A stretch of DNA of 64,000 bases from Cacajao melanocephalus (Eukaryota; Chordata; Mammalia; Primates; Pitheciidae). The notes below the pieces were generated by a model. That model worked only from the letters and a program-made list of their open reading frames with translations, was not told where the DNA came from and searched no databases. The stretch's first letter is position 1. Every line of letters starts with the position of its first letter. The stretch covers positions 1-64,000 of the forward strand of contig CAUYLG010022115.1 of assembly GCA_963573385.1 (NCBI GenBank), read 5' to 3'. Of the stretch, positions 51,920 through 64,000 are shown piece after piece. The position numbers and the translations under genes are program-made.

Positions 51920-54900
51920 TGGTACACCTGTCTTTTAGAGATATACCTGTGAATGGAATAATTGGGTATGTGTTCATTCAGCATTAGAATTATTAAACAG
52001 TTTTCCAAAGTAGGTATGCCTGTTTATGTTCTCATCAGCAATGGTTTGTCACCCTTTTAAACTTAAGCCATTAGATGTTTTTAAGTGGTAACTTGCTTTA
52101 TAGTTTTAATTTGCTTTTTCTTGATGACTAATATTGATCTTCGTATATTCTAGATACTAGTCCTTTGTCTGATAAGTGTTTTTCAGGTTTTTTTTTTCAA
52201 TCTATAACTTGTCTTTTCATCCTCTTAATAGGGTCTTTTACAGAATAAAAGTTTTAAATTTTGATGAAATCCCTTTTGTCACTTTTTTCTTTTTGATATT
52301 GTCTAAGACTCTTTGTTTAGCCCTGGACTCAATGGTTTCTCATATTTTTTTCTGAAAAGTTTATAGTTTTACATTCACATTTAAGTCTGTGATGGATTTT
52401 GAGGTTTTTTGTTTATTTCATAAGGTGTGAGACTTAGGTCAGCTTTCTTTTTTTTTTTGGCCTATGGATGTCCAGTTAGTTCAGTACCATTTTTGCTGAA
52501 AAGTCAATTTCTCCACTGAATTATTTCTATAGCAGCATCAGAAATCATTTGGATATGTTTGTGTTGACTGATTTCTTTGTTCTCTATTCTGTTCCATTGA
52601 TCTATGTGTCTCTCCTTCCTTCAGTACCGCACTCTCTTGATTACTGAACCTATATAGTGAGCCTTAACATTGGAAGAGTGATTCCTTCTGCTTTCTCCTT
52701 CTTTAACAAAATATTCTTAGCAAGTCCACTTTCTTTTCCTTTTCATATAAATTTTAGAATGAGCCTGTCTATATCTACAGATAATGTTGCTGGGATTTTG
52801 ATAGGAAGTATGTTAATCCTCTATATCAATTTGGGGAGAGTTGAAATCTTTACTATTGTTGAATCTTCTAATCCATAACCGTAATGTCTTTTCATTTATT
52901 TAGACCTTCCTTGATTTATTTCATCAGCATTGTGTAGTTTTCTGGATGCAAGTCCTTTTTTTGGTTAGATTTACACCTAAGTACTTTTTTTTTTTTTTTA
53001 GCATTTATAAATGGCATTTATATTTTTGATTTTGATGGCCACATGTTCATTGCTAGTATGTAGCAATACAATGGGTTTTTCTATGTTTATTTTGTTTCCT
53101 GAAACCTGGGAGTTTTGTGTGCATGTGTGTATATGTACGTGCAAATTTTTGGGGATTGCTTTTTCATCCACAAATAGGACATTTTAATTTTTTTTCTAAT
53201 ATGTATACCTTATATTTCCTTTTCTTCCCTTGTTGGACAGGCTGAAACTTCCAGCACTGTGATAAGTAAGAGTGGTAAGTGCAGACATCCTTGTCGTGCT
53301 CCCAATCTTGAGAGGAAAGCACCTAGGCATTCACCTGGATTAAGTATGTTAATTGAGGTTTTCTATAGATGTTCTTTATCAAGTTGAGGCGGTTCCCCTC
53401 TATTTCTATGTTTCTGAGAGTTTTTATCATGAATGGGTGTTGAGTCTTGTCAAATACTTCTGCGTTGATTGATATGATCATATGATTTTCTTCTTTACAC
53501 TATTAATATGTTAGATTACATCAACTGTTTTTTGTGTATCGAAGGAGGCTTATGTCCCTGGAATAAACCCCACTTGGTCGTAGTGTGTAATTCTTTTTAT
53601 ATGTTCCTGAATTCTGTGTGTTAAAAATTTTTATGTCTGTATTCATAAGTAACATTGGTTTGTAGTTTTCTTTTTTTGTGCTGTTTTGTCTGGGTTTTGT
53701 GTCAGAATAATACTAGCTTCATGAAATGAATTGGGAATCATTCTCTATTCTGTTTGTTGGAAGAAATTGTGAAAACTGGTGTGAATTCTTAAAATGCTTG
53801 GTAGAATTCTCCAGTGAAATTATCTGGACCTGAGGATTTCTTTTTTGGGAGTTTTAATAGATATAAGGCAATTCAAATAATCCATTTCATATTGGGTGAG
53901 TTATGGTAGTTTGTTTTTTGAGGAATTAGTCCATTTCATCTAAATTGTCAAATTTATGTTTGTAGAGGTTTTTTTTTTTTTTCATTATTCCTTTATGTTT
54001 GCAGGATCTGTATTGATTTTCTTGGCTTCATTTCTGATGTTAGTAATTTGTGTATTTTTTTCCCCTTTGTCAGTCTCTCAAGAAGTTTGACAATTTTATT
54101 GATCTTTTCAAAGAATCAGCTCTTTGTTTCACTGATTTTTCTCCTTATATTTTCGTTTGCTTTTAATTTCATTGATTCATGTTTTTGTATTTATTATTTC
54201 CTTCTGCTTGCTCTGGGTTTATTTTGCTCTTCTCTTTGTAGGATCTCGAAGTGGGAGCTTAGATTATTGATTTAAGACTTTAATTCTTTTCTGATGTATG
54301 CATTTAGTGCTACACATTTCTCTCTTAGCTTTGTCCCACAAATTTTGATATGTTTTATTTTCATTTTCATTCAGTTTCAATGTCTTTTTTGATTTCCCTG
54401 AGACAGCTTTTTAATCTATGGATTATTTTGAAGTGTGTTGTTTAGTTTCCAAGCGTTTGGAGACTAACACTTATCTTACTTATCTTTCTGTTACTTGATT
54501 TTTAATTTGATTCCATTGTGATCAGATAACACACTCTGCATGAATTCAATTCTTTTAAATATGTTGAGGTTGTTTTATGTCCTACAATATGTTCTATCTT
54601 GGCATATGTTCCATGGTTACTTGAAAAGAATGTATATTCTACTGTTGTTGGATGGAGTGTTATATAAATATACCAATTTGATTCTCTTGGTTCATGGTGT
54701 TGTTGAATCACTGAATCCTTGCTGATTGTCTCTCTAGTTCTTTCAACCAGAGACATTTTGCAGGCTCCAACTGTAATTGTGAATTTGTCTATTTTTCCTT
54801 TTGATTCTATCAATCTTTGCTACATGTACTTGCAGCTCTGTAACTTGATGTATATGTTTAGGATTGCTATTTTTTCTTGATGGATTAACTCTTTTATCAT

Positions 54901-57228
54901 TGTATTATGTACCTTTCTATCTCTAAAGTCTTACAGTTCTCTAATATTAATATAGCCACTCCTGGTTTTCCTTGATTAATGTTTGCATGCTATTTCTTTT
55001 TATATCCTTTGATTTTCAACTTGCCTAGGTTATTTTCTTTGATGTGAGTTTCTTATAGACAGCATATAGTTGAGGCATGGTTTTAAATCCACTCAGTCAA
55101 TTTCTGCTTTTAACTGTTATATTTAGACCATTACATTTAATGTAATTATTGATATGTTGGGGCTTAACTGTCATTTTATTTTTTTGTATTCTGTTTATTC
55201 TCTCTGTTTTTGTTTCTGTTTTCTTTTTTTCTGTCTTCCTGTGTATTGAATATTTTTTCTAAAACTCCGTTTTATCTATAGTGGTTTTGAGCATCTCTCT
55301 TTGTGTGTGTGTGCGTTTGTGTTTTTTTTTAAATATGTAAATAAAAATTTATCACAGTTTAAAATGTTGTCATTTTACCAGTTTGAGTGAGATATAAAAA
55401 ATGCTACCTTTCTTTATGTCCCTTTACCTTCTTCATTTATAATTGTCTTATTTTATCAATGAATACTGAGGACCACAGCAGACAGGGTTATAATTTTTCC
55501 TCAACTGTCAAACATTGTTTAGACGCTTAAGAAGAAAGAGTGTATCGTATTTACCCATATTATTGGTGATGGGGATCTTCCTTCCTTCCTAGTGTCTACG
55601 ATTCCTTCTTTTGTTATTTCCTTTCTGTTCCGAGGACTTCCTTTAGTGATTCTTTTAGAGTAGATTTGCTGGCAGCAAATCCTCTTCGTTTTCTTTCATC
55701 TGAGAATGTTTCAATTTCTCTTTCACTTTTGAAATATATTTTCACTGGTTTCTGGCCTCTATGGGTTGACAGTTTTTTTCTTTCATCATTTGGTAATTGT
55801 GCCACTTTCTTCTGTCCTCCATGATTTCTCATGAGAATCTGCTGCCATTTGAAATGTCCTGCTCCCATAAGTATGGCGTCATTTCTTTCTCATTGCTTTC
55901 AGTATTTTTTTCTCTGTCTGTAGTTTTCAGTATTTTGGCAGTGCGTCTAGGTGTGGATTTCATTGGAATTACCCTTTATAAGGTTTACTCGGCTTCTTGA
56001 ATGTTTAGGTTTGTGTCTTGTCAGATTTGAAGGTTTTCAGCTATTGTTTATTAAGTGCTTTCTCAGCCTTGTCCTCATTCTCCTCTCCTGGAACTCTGTT
56101 GACACGGGTGTTCGTTTTTTTGTTATAGACCCACAGCTCTCTGGGACTCTCTTCATCATTTTATTTTCAGTTTACTTTCTCTTAGTTGTTCAGATTGGGT
56201 AGTTTCCATCATTCTATCTTCCACTTCACAAATACTCTCTTCTCTCCATTCTTCCATTTAACCTACTCACTGAATTTTACATTTTGATTATTTACTATTC
56301 TAAACTTTCTATTTGGTTCTTCTTTATTTCTTTGCTGAAACTTCCTATTTGTCAGTTGTTTCATGTGTCTTTGTAATTGTTTGTTAGGGCATTTTTATCA
56401 TGGCTATTTTTAAATCTTTGTCAAATTATTGTAACATCTCTTATCTTGGTGTTGGCATTTAGCAATCATCTCTTTTCATTCAGTCAATGTCAATGTCAAA
56501 AAATGTCATCCTGGACATTTTCCTAGTATGTTGTGCGACCCTGGATCTTACTTAAACCTTCTGTTGTATCTGGCTTCTTACACTGCTCCAGAAGGGGAAG
56601 GTGGTGGCAGTTGGGTTGGGGGGCAGGGGGGTGCCACGTTGCTGCTACCAGATGGAGGCAGAAATCTGGATTCTGCACTCAGCCTCTGTTGATGTCCAAG
56701 GTTAAGGAGCTTCTTGTTGCTGATGGTTGAAAGTGGGAGTTCTGGCTTCCCCATGTGGTCTGCACTGACACTGTGATAGGGGTCACCTTACTGAAGGATG
56801 TTGGTGAAAGTCTTCACTCTCCACTAGGCCTCCTGTGACACCACTCCAGCTGTTAGGGGAGGGTTGCTGGTCACTGCTGGTTGAGGTGGACTTCTAGGTT
56901 CCATCCACCATAGTACCTTAGTGATGACTAGGGCTGAAATTGGGGGATCTCATTACCTGACTCCCAACTTAGCCTTCTTTGACACTTCTCTGATGAGTGA
57001 CCGATGAAGGATATAGGGGTGCCTGCCCACACAGCCTGGCAGGGTAGAAATCTAGCATCCTCTCTCAGTCCTTGCTGGCTGGCAGGGTTAGGGCCACAGT
57101 TTTTTTCTGTGAGGTTTGGCTGGAGACAGTTGTTGTTGAAACATTTTCTGTCTTACTAGGATAACCTTTTCCTGTTCCTTTGACTAGAGAGAGCAGGCTT
57201 TTATTGGAGCTTTAAAAAAATCAGCTCT
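51920..57228 (-). mobile_element. Old L1, nearly full length, - strand
   Basis: About 5.3 kb in reverse orientation. From left to right: ORF2 C-terminal part (51920-52060), endonuclease/RT region antisense landmarks ttctattctgttccattgat, tctggacctgaggatttctt, ttccattgtgatcagataac, atgtgagtttcttatagacagc-like block at 55040, then the ORF1 region and a GC-richer 5' untranslated part at 56570-57150 with repeated units of the type tggaagtccaggttcc. Both open reading frames are broken by many stops. An Alu sits directly at its 5' edge. Age: old (L1M-like). Confidence 0.8.
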
Positions 57229-57527
57229 GGGCTGGGTGTGTTGGCTCACACCTGTAATCCCAGCACTTTAGGAGGCTGAGGCTGGTGGATCACACGAGGT
57301 CAAGAGTTCTAGACCAGCCTGGCCAACATGGTAAAACCTCATCTCTGCTAAAAGTACAAAAATTAGCTGGGCATGGTATCATGTGCCTGTAATCTCAGCT
57401 ACTTTGGAGGCTGAGGCAATTAATTGAACCCGGGAGGTGGAGGTTGCAGTGAGCCAACATCGCCCCACTACGCTCCAGCCTGGGCGACGGAGTAAGACTC
57501 AGTCTCAAAAAAAAAAAACAAAAAAAC
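57229..57527 (+). mobile_element. Alu SINE, + strand
   Basis: gggctgggtgtgttggctca to the tail caaaaaaaccaca. Small deletion in the right arm (gaggcaattaattgaaccc). Confidence 0.94.
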
Positions 57528-57731
57528 CACATACACACAGAACCCCGTCCCCCGCGAAAAGTCAGCTTTGTTAGAATTTTTGGATTATTATCTTCTTCAC
57601 CCCTAAGACTGGGCAATATAAGGCAAAAAGAAAACCCAGGGAGCTCACCACCACTTTGTTACTTAGGTCTCAAGGTTCCAACAAGTCTGCCTTTTTGCTT
57701 TCTGTTTTTCAGGATCTTGTTATGTTTCTGT

Positions 57732-57748
57732 AAAAAAAAAAAAAAAAA

Positions 57749-57780
<32 letters not shown>
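57732..57780. repeat. A18 plus (TA)n microsatellite
   Basis: 18 A residues followed by tg and about 14 TA units. Confidence 0.95.
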
Positions 57781-57783
<3 letters not shown>

Positions 57784-57839
57784 TTTAAATCTTACTTATT
57801 GGGAAGAATACTCCAAATTGGAAAGTATGATGAATAAGA

Positions 57840-58110
57840 GAGTATAGAGGAGTCGTGTGACTGAAGTGTTATTTAAGAAAGCTTGGGTTGCAACAATGTG
57901 TAAGATGAATTGGGTGGTTGGAGATTGGAATCAGAGAGGCTAAAAAGGAGACTATTATCATCCATCTCAGGGAGACAGGGACTTAACAAAAGAGGATAGA
58001 AGTTGGACTGCAGAGTTAGAGATGGGTACCAGGGACATTTCAAGAAAAAAAATATAAGGCTTTGAAGACTAATGATCAGAGAGACGTAGAGTATGAAGTC
58101 AATGATGACG
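57840..58110 (+). repeat. Ancient repeat, same type as 15785-17140
   Basis: gattgggtggttggagattg-like blocks, cagggacatttcaagaaaaa and aaggctttgaagactaatga resemble the later part of the ancient repeat described at 15785. Low confidence. Confidence 0.3.
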
Positions 58111-58770
58111 CAAAAGCATGAATAAGTAACGTGTTCATTAAGCAAGAACTAAGAGGGTAAAATCATTCTCTGTTAGGTTTTCACCTGTCAAAAATGACTG
58201 AACAAGTTAAAGTGATTGTATTCTTTTGAAGGTGAAAAGTTAATCAGTGCCTTTTAGATAATGTTAATTCCAGATCTCTGACTGTAGAAAGGCTGGTTTG
58301 TCATATCCTCCTAGTCCTTGAGGACCAAAATATGTCCAGGTGTTTGACTGCTGTGTCTTAAACAAGCAGTCCTCTTATTCACTGGCAGTAAGAGAGATGT
58401 TTATTAGCATCCTTTTGAGTTGTTGATGAATTTACGTATTGCCCAACCTCTCCTTTGTTACAGTCTGAAATTTTATATTTAAACTTTTAAAGGATTTAAA
58501 TAAAGCTCTCTATTTGCAAAACAACCAGCAGGTGTTTTTCTTCTATTTAAAGCTGAAGTTCTTAAACCAAAATTACCATTCTGAACCCCAGATGTGTCTT
58601 CTATCAAACATCTTCGAGGTTCTTAAAATGATGCAAAAATACATCTTTTTGTTACTGAACCAACTCTGGAGTCAGCCTTCTCAGAGACAACCTTTAGAAG
58701 TATAAAGGTAGAGTCAGGCTGCTTTTACAATTTGGTTGATTCTATTTATGAACATTTACTGTGTGAATGT

Positions 58771-58855
58771 TCCCCTGACCTTGGGTATCATTATCTGTGG
58801 GGGATCATTATCTGTCTGTGAGGATCCCCTGACCTTGGGGATCATGTTCTGTTAA
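58771..58855. repeat. 54-bp imperfect tandem duplication
   Basis: tcccctgaccttgggtatca at 58771 recurs as tcccctgaccttggggatca at 58825; a gatcattatctgt block lies between. Confidence 0.85.
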
Positions 58856-59231
58856 AACCTTCCTGCATTATAAAGGGATCACTGAGGGACTAGTGTTGGG
58901 TTCCCATGGGAATTTTCAGCTCACAGAGATCCTTTACTTATGGGGCCCAATATACCATTGTTTTTATTTTACATTTCTTCCTGAGACAGAGAGAACTCAC
59001 CTATAGCCTAAATCTGGTTCCTACAGGAAGTTTTGTCTCCGTAAAGCAGAGCTTCCACTTTGAACAAGGTTATCTTTAAGAAGCACAATATTATGGTTGA
59101 ACTCTTTTTCATTCTTAAATCCATAAATCAAAAATTCCCCTGTTCTACTTTATTACCATAGGTGTTTTCGTCAGCTTCTACTGAGTTGGATATTTGCAGC
59201 ATTCTAACTTTGCTGCAAGCCTTTCAGTCTT

Positions 59232-59392
59232 CAGTGATTCTCAAACCTGAAAGTGCCTAGGAATCATCTGGGGATCTTGTTCAGTGCAGTTTCTGATTCG
59301 GCAGGTCTGAGGTGAGACCTGAGAATCAGCATTTCTAATAGGCTCCTAGGTGATGCGATGCTGCTGGTCCTTGAACCACATTCAGTAATAAG
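59232..59392 (+). mobile_element. MER5-type hAT DNA transposon
   Basis: cagtgattctcaaacctgaa, gtgcctaggaatcatctggg, gagaatcagcatttctaata and ggtgatgcgatgctgctggt, with the two ends inverted to each other (attctcaaacc ... tggtccttgaaccac). Confidence 0.75.
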
Positions 59393-59644
59393 GGTTTTCG
59401 GCCCATCCATACTCTGTAGATATCAACTTAGGCTACATCTTAATTTGGTGCTGATAGCATTTGGTAAGTTTCACAATTGGATTGAGCTAGATCAGAAATT
59501 AATAGTTAAACCATTGCTTCTTTATGTCAGGAATTACCAAAAATAAGATGAGAAACATCTGTTTAGAAAATGGAAAAATGCTTGAAAAAGTCTAACAATA
59601 ATGGTTTGTGTTTTAGATGAGATTGACTGCTACCATTTCCTTTT

Positions 59645-59870
59645 TTTAAAAAAAGTATTTTTAAAATTTCAACAGCTTTTGGGATACAAGTGGCTTTTGG
59701 TTACATGGATGAATCGTATAGTATGAACTCCAAGATTTTAGTGCACCCATCACCTGAGTAGTGTACATTGTTCTCGACATGTAGTTTTAAAATCTCTCTT
59801 GCCCCCCACCCCGCCTTCTGTGAGTCTCCATGGTCCATTATATCGCTCTGTATGCCTTTGCATACCTGTA
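59645..59870 (-). mobile_element. L1 3' end, - strand
   Basis: aacagcttttgggatacaag, ggttacatggatgaatcgta, attttagtgcacccatcacc and gtccattatatcgctctgta (in spirit of the antisense L1 3' UTR) mark a truncated primate-age L1. Confidence 0.75.
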
Positions 59871-60354
59871 CTATTTCCTTTTGTGGTTTTCTTTTAGATA
59901 CATACAGTAGGTCAAGGAATATAGGCTACAATTTTTTAATTATCTATTTTAAGGATTTAAAATGTTGTGTTTCCTAAAATACAGAAGTTATAATCTGAAA
60001 TACTATACAAATCAGAATTTAACAAAACAAGATACTGTTTTATTTATTAGAACTGCAGGCATATTGTGTAGGTTTGACTTTGCACTGTTTATTGAAAATG
60101 ACATTTTCATAGTAACAGTCAGTTATGGTAGTTTCCAATTTTCTCTTCAACATTTACTGCTGCATTATCTGACCCGTTTGTTGACTGCCAGTTGACACTG
60201 AAACTACTGATCAAGCAAAAGTAAAATCCTAATATGGGTTCAGGTGTTAAGGATAATTAAATATGTGTCAGTATTTTTGGCAGTGGTTGCATCAGAAATT
60301 TATTATTAAATACTCATGCCAGTTATTCCTCCAGATAGAGGACTGAATTTTTAA

Positions 60355-61050
60355 GTTAGTGTTTTTAATTATGGTAAAATATATGTATAACATAAACCTT
60401 ACAGTTGTAACCATTATTAGGTGTGTAATTCAGTGACTTTACGTATGTTCACAGTGTTGCGCAGCTGTCACCACTATTTCCAGAATGTTTTCATCATTCC
60501 AAACAAACTTTGTACCCAATAAACAATAAATCCCCATATCTCCACTCCCCACCCAAGTCCCTGGAAACCTCAATTCTACTTTCTGACATTATGAATTTGG
60601 CTGTTCTAGCTACCTCATGTAAGTGGAATCATTCAATATTTGTCCTTTTGTGTCTGGCTTGTTTTACTTAGCATATTTTCAGTGTTCATCCATGTTGTAG
60701 TATGTATCAGAATTTCTTTTTGAGGCTGAATAATATTCCACTGTATGTATGTATCCCGTTTTATTTATCTGTTCATTTGTTGATGGGTATTTGAGTTATT
60801 TCTACCTTTTGGTTATTGCGAATGATGCAGCTATTATGAACATTGCCACCCAAGTTATCTGTTTGAATCCCTTGTTTCAATGATTTTGGGTATCTCCCTA
60901 GAAGTGGAGTTGCTGAATCATGTGATAATTCTGTGTTTAACTTTCTGAGGAACTGTGAAACCATTTTCCACAGCACTGTACCATTTTTCATTCCCACCAA
61001 CAATGCATGAGGGGTCCAGTTTCTCTGTATCCTTACCATGAATGGTTTTT
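60355..61050 (-). mobile_element. Old L1 3' end, - strand
   Basis: From ggtaaaatatatgtataaca (3' UTR) through ttccagaatgttttcatcat and atattccactgtatgtatgt to cattcccaccaacaatgcat, the antisense end of ORF2. 5'-truncated. Confidence 0.85.
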
Positions 61051-61234
61051 GTTTGTTTTGTTTCGTGTGCTCTGAATAAAACTATATGAAAAGGGTTAGA
61101 GATGGGGGAGAAAAGTATTATAAGCAGTAAAAAGGTAAGCAGCAATGTGTTAGGTTTAGTTATGAAATTTGCATTTTAGGGTGACACACTAATGATCTAG
61201 CTTCTGATTGTAGGGTTCTATACCTAAACTAGAT

Positions 61235-61575
61235 TTAGCTAGTTGAATCTTTTGGAGAATTCTCTTCCTCAGCTTTTTCTTTCTAGCTTCATTTTCTTGT
61301 ATGTTTCACAATCAACTGCCTTCCCTTATACCTTCAAAAATTCTCTAAACATCTTCCTAGTGAATCTTCCACTTGTACTGCAGCATTTGAAGAACTCCTT
61401 TAATACCTATAGCCTTCCCATCCCCTGCATCTTGGTTACTGCTTCCCAACTGTCTTCCTTTGATACCAAGTTAGACCATGTTGTTAGCTCACTTCTTTAG
61501 GCCAGGAACTGTCTCTGTTTCCATAATAGCTCTGGGCTAGTGGAATACAAGGTGCACAGAACAGACTGGTACTCA
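61235..61575 (+). repeat. L2-like remnant
   Basis: ttaggccaggaactgtctct and an adjacent C/T-rich stretch resemble the L2 3' part. Weak. Confidence 0.35.
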
Positions 61576-62649
61576 ATGTCTAGAGTAGGCCTAGGCTGAG
61601 TTAGAAAGTAGGTTACATTTCTATTTGAAGTGACCAAATAATGGCTTTGGATGGACTTTGGGGTCAGAGTTGGATTTTTTGGGAAAATGTGTCCAGGATG
61701 GAAGAAGTGATGAAGATAAAGATTTAGATTGGTGTGGAGATGGGATTAGGCTAGACTTAATGAAGTGAAGGAGGCCAGGTCAGCCACAAACAGAAGCAGC
61801 TATACAACAACTTCCATTGTGTTCTGGACTCAAAACTAGGAATATTCACTATAACAGTGCAACCAACTTGAATTTCATTAGAGAAATATTGAAAGCATAT
61901 TTAAAAAAAGACCTCTGAAGGCTCTATACCAGAATCTACTAGAACTTGGGTCACAATAAGCCAAGTTATTTAGTTATTTTCTTATGTCCTGTAAGACCTG
62001 GCTGGCCTAAACCCGACTAACCCAGGGCCAGGACCTGGCTGAAAACAATGACCCCAGCACTGGCTGTACTTCTTAAGGTTCTGTCCAAACCAAGACACAT
62101 CTCTTCCTGTCATTTTAAAGCACATGTCCCATTAGGAGAGGCTCAGTAAATTTCATGCTGTCTTAGAAAATGCACTATATTCTTGGAGAATATACTTTGA
62201 GCTGGTGTGTTAACTTCATAAGATTTGATTTTTAAATACTAAATACTTAAAAATACATGTTTTACTTCTTTTGTTTGAGATGAGGCTTTTAGAGAGTAAT
62301 AGACACCACAATAAAAGCTAGCGTGGTTTGCATTGTCAATAAAAAGGAATTTGTGTGAAGTGCTGCTTTTTCTCAAGAAGCACTTGCGTACAGCATCGCT
62401 TAGCAACACGCAGATCAGCTCTGACACCTTATTCATCTTTAATATTCAGGTTCAAATCAAGTCTTTCCAGAGATGGGACAGATTGCGTCTTTCAAACCAA
62501 GCAAGTGAAAGTTGTCACTTTGTAATTTTCGTCTTTAGGTTGGCAGTAGCATCAGAATTTTCATTTTATAACTTCTTTTGGAGTTGGAATTTTTTTTTTT
62601 TCAACTGGCCTCTTAGGTCCTTCCTCTCCTTTGTTTCCACTTTGTTTTT

Positions 62650-63090
62650 TATTTCTAAAGACCCTTAAAGGATCTTCCTTTATTTTTGGGATCTAATTTA
62701 AATTCCTTAGGATGGCATGCAGGGCCTATCTCATAGCCTCTACTTCAGCCAAATTAAACAATTCATGTTTATAAACATGCTATTTTCTTTGATATCATTA
62801 TTTTTCCAGCCCCAATTGTTTTCATTGCTTGGCAAAACTCTTTGCTGGGTAAGTCCTGCTCATCTTTCCAGATACTTCTGGAATGTTGGGGAACTTCTCT
62901 TTGATTTTTTTCAGATTGAGTACGGGGCCTCTTTTCTCAAGGTCCTGTGCAAACCCTGATCATAGGGTTTATAATATTGGACTTCAGTTGTTTCCTTTTC
63001 TCATCCTAAACTAGAAATCCCTTCTTGAGAGACAGGGATTCAGTCTTTCCTCCTTATATCCTGTCCTTCCTGTGTGTTTCATTTATCTGA
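62650..63090 (+). repeat. L2 LINE remnant
   Basis: ttaggatggcatgcagggcc, tatctcatagcctctacttc, gctgggtaagtcctgctcat and cttgagagacagggattcag follow the L2 3' order. Confidence 0.5.
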
Positions 63091-63282
63091 ATTTCTCACT
63101 GTTTATGACAGAGCTGAATCTTCTGTTTCTTTTAATAGCAGCTCTTTATAAATGGGATTGTTGGCCTGAGGTCCAACACATTCATTTATGAATTTAACAT
63201 TTATTTTTCGGAATTGTTCATTCTGTGTCAAGGACTCTGCAATTTGTTCACCACTATTTGGAGGCTATACGATTCAAGCATC

Positions 63283-63430
63283 AATCAGAATTAGTAGCTA
63301 AGGCATGCCGGGTTTAATACCTAGGTGTTGGGTTGATAGGAGCAACAAACCACCATGGCACACGTTTACCTGTGTAACAAATCTGCATGTCCTGCACATG
63401 TATCCCAGCCAGACTTAAAATAAAATAAAA
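63283..63430 (+). mobile_element. 5'-truncated L1 3' tip, + strand
   Basis: attagtagctaaggcatgcc, ggtgttgggttgataggagc, accaccatggcacacgttta and cacatgtatcccagccagac with an A-rich tail: the last ~150 bp of a primate L1. Flanks gattcaagcatc / aattcaggcatc may be its target-site duplication. Confidence 0.82.
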
Positions 63431-63509
63431 ATAATTCAGGCATCGGTTAAGGAGTTATGCTAATTGCATGAAGTAGAAAGTCTGAAGGTATAAAAAATTA
63501 AAACAAGAT

Positions 63510-63803
<294 letters not shown>

Positions 63804-63876
63804 GAAACAAGAATTTTTGAAGATACCAAGTATAAGGGAGGCTATTTCATGGTTTTATAACGTTTTCTCCAAAGGA

Positions 63877-63979
63877 AGAAATGTTTAAAAAGGTGTTTCC
63901 AATACATATTTTTACAGCTAGTATAAAATTTTAAAAGAAATGTTTAAAAAGATGTTTCCAATACATATTTTACAGCTAG
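63877..63979. repeat. 45-bp direct duplication
   Basis: agaaatgtttaaaaaggtgt...ttacagctag at 63877-63921 is repeated at 63936-63979 with one substitution and one T fewer, 14 bases apart. Confidence 0.95.
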
Positions 63980-64000
63980 AAAAATTAAGTGACTCTGTAA

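Noticed and set aside
51920..57228. Endogenous retrovirus
   Set aside because: No LTRs, primer-binding site or gag/pol/env pattern; the landmarks are those of L1.
58514..58705. Possible next CDC14A exon in the last intron
   Set aside because: The translated sequence has nothing of the expected downstream protein.

Overview
This window is vertebrate nuclear DNA from a primate, most likely human. It is AT-rich, dense in dimeric Alu elements (restricted to primates), carries several L1 generations and older MIR, L2 and MER5-type repeats, and its only recognisable gene is split into short exons with GT-AG introns. The gene is CDC14A (1p21.2 in human), the dual-specificity phosphatase CDC14A, on the + strand. 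The window starts and ends inside introns, so neither promoter nor 3' end of the gene is present.

Six coding exons join in one frame: 4283-4362, 21697-21763, 24532-24594, 36769-36856, 44098-44328 and 49057-49195. By my count from the known N-terminus they encode about residues 104-326 of the protein, that is the second half of the N-terminal (A) phosphatase-like domain and nearly all of the catalytic (B) domain. The general acid D251 and the nucleophile C278 lie in the fifth exon. The phosphate-binding arginine R284 lies in the sixth, so an intron splits the HC(X)5R signature just after its K279 codon. Introns between them are about 17.3, 2.8, 12.2, 7.2 and 4.7 kb. The last intron runs more than 14.8 kb to the window end.

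The rest is intronic. 1-4282: AT repeat, L2 and mostly unique sequence. 4363-21696: eleven Alu elements or fragments, an L1 3' end, a long ancient repeat, hAT-type DNA transposon remnants, and a striking local inverted duplication. 24595-36768: Alu, L2, MIR, an Alu trimer and a candidate retrocopy. 36857-49056: MIRs, an Alu pair, an old L1 fragment, two CTCF-like sites and a GC-richer stretch at 45.2-45.9 kb. 49196-64000: an inverted pair of old L1s, the second nearly full length, plus further L1 ends and Alus.

I found no RNA gene, CRISPR array, recognisable endogenous retrovirus, or second protein-coding gene. No new biological system is evident. The best leads are the template-switch-like inverted copy at 17625-17675 / 18267-18317, a possible intron-retention/intronic-polyadenylation isoform after the exon that carries C278, a 20-bp hairpin at 15970-16018, strong CTCF-like motifs, and a candidate retrocopy at 27817-28064.
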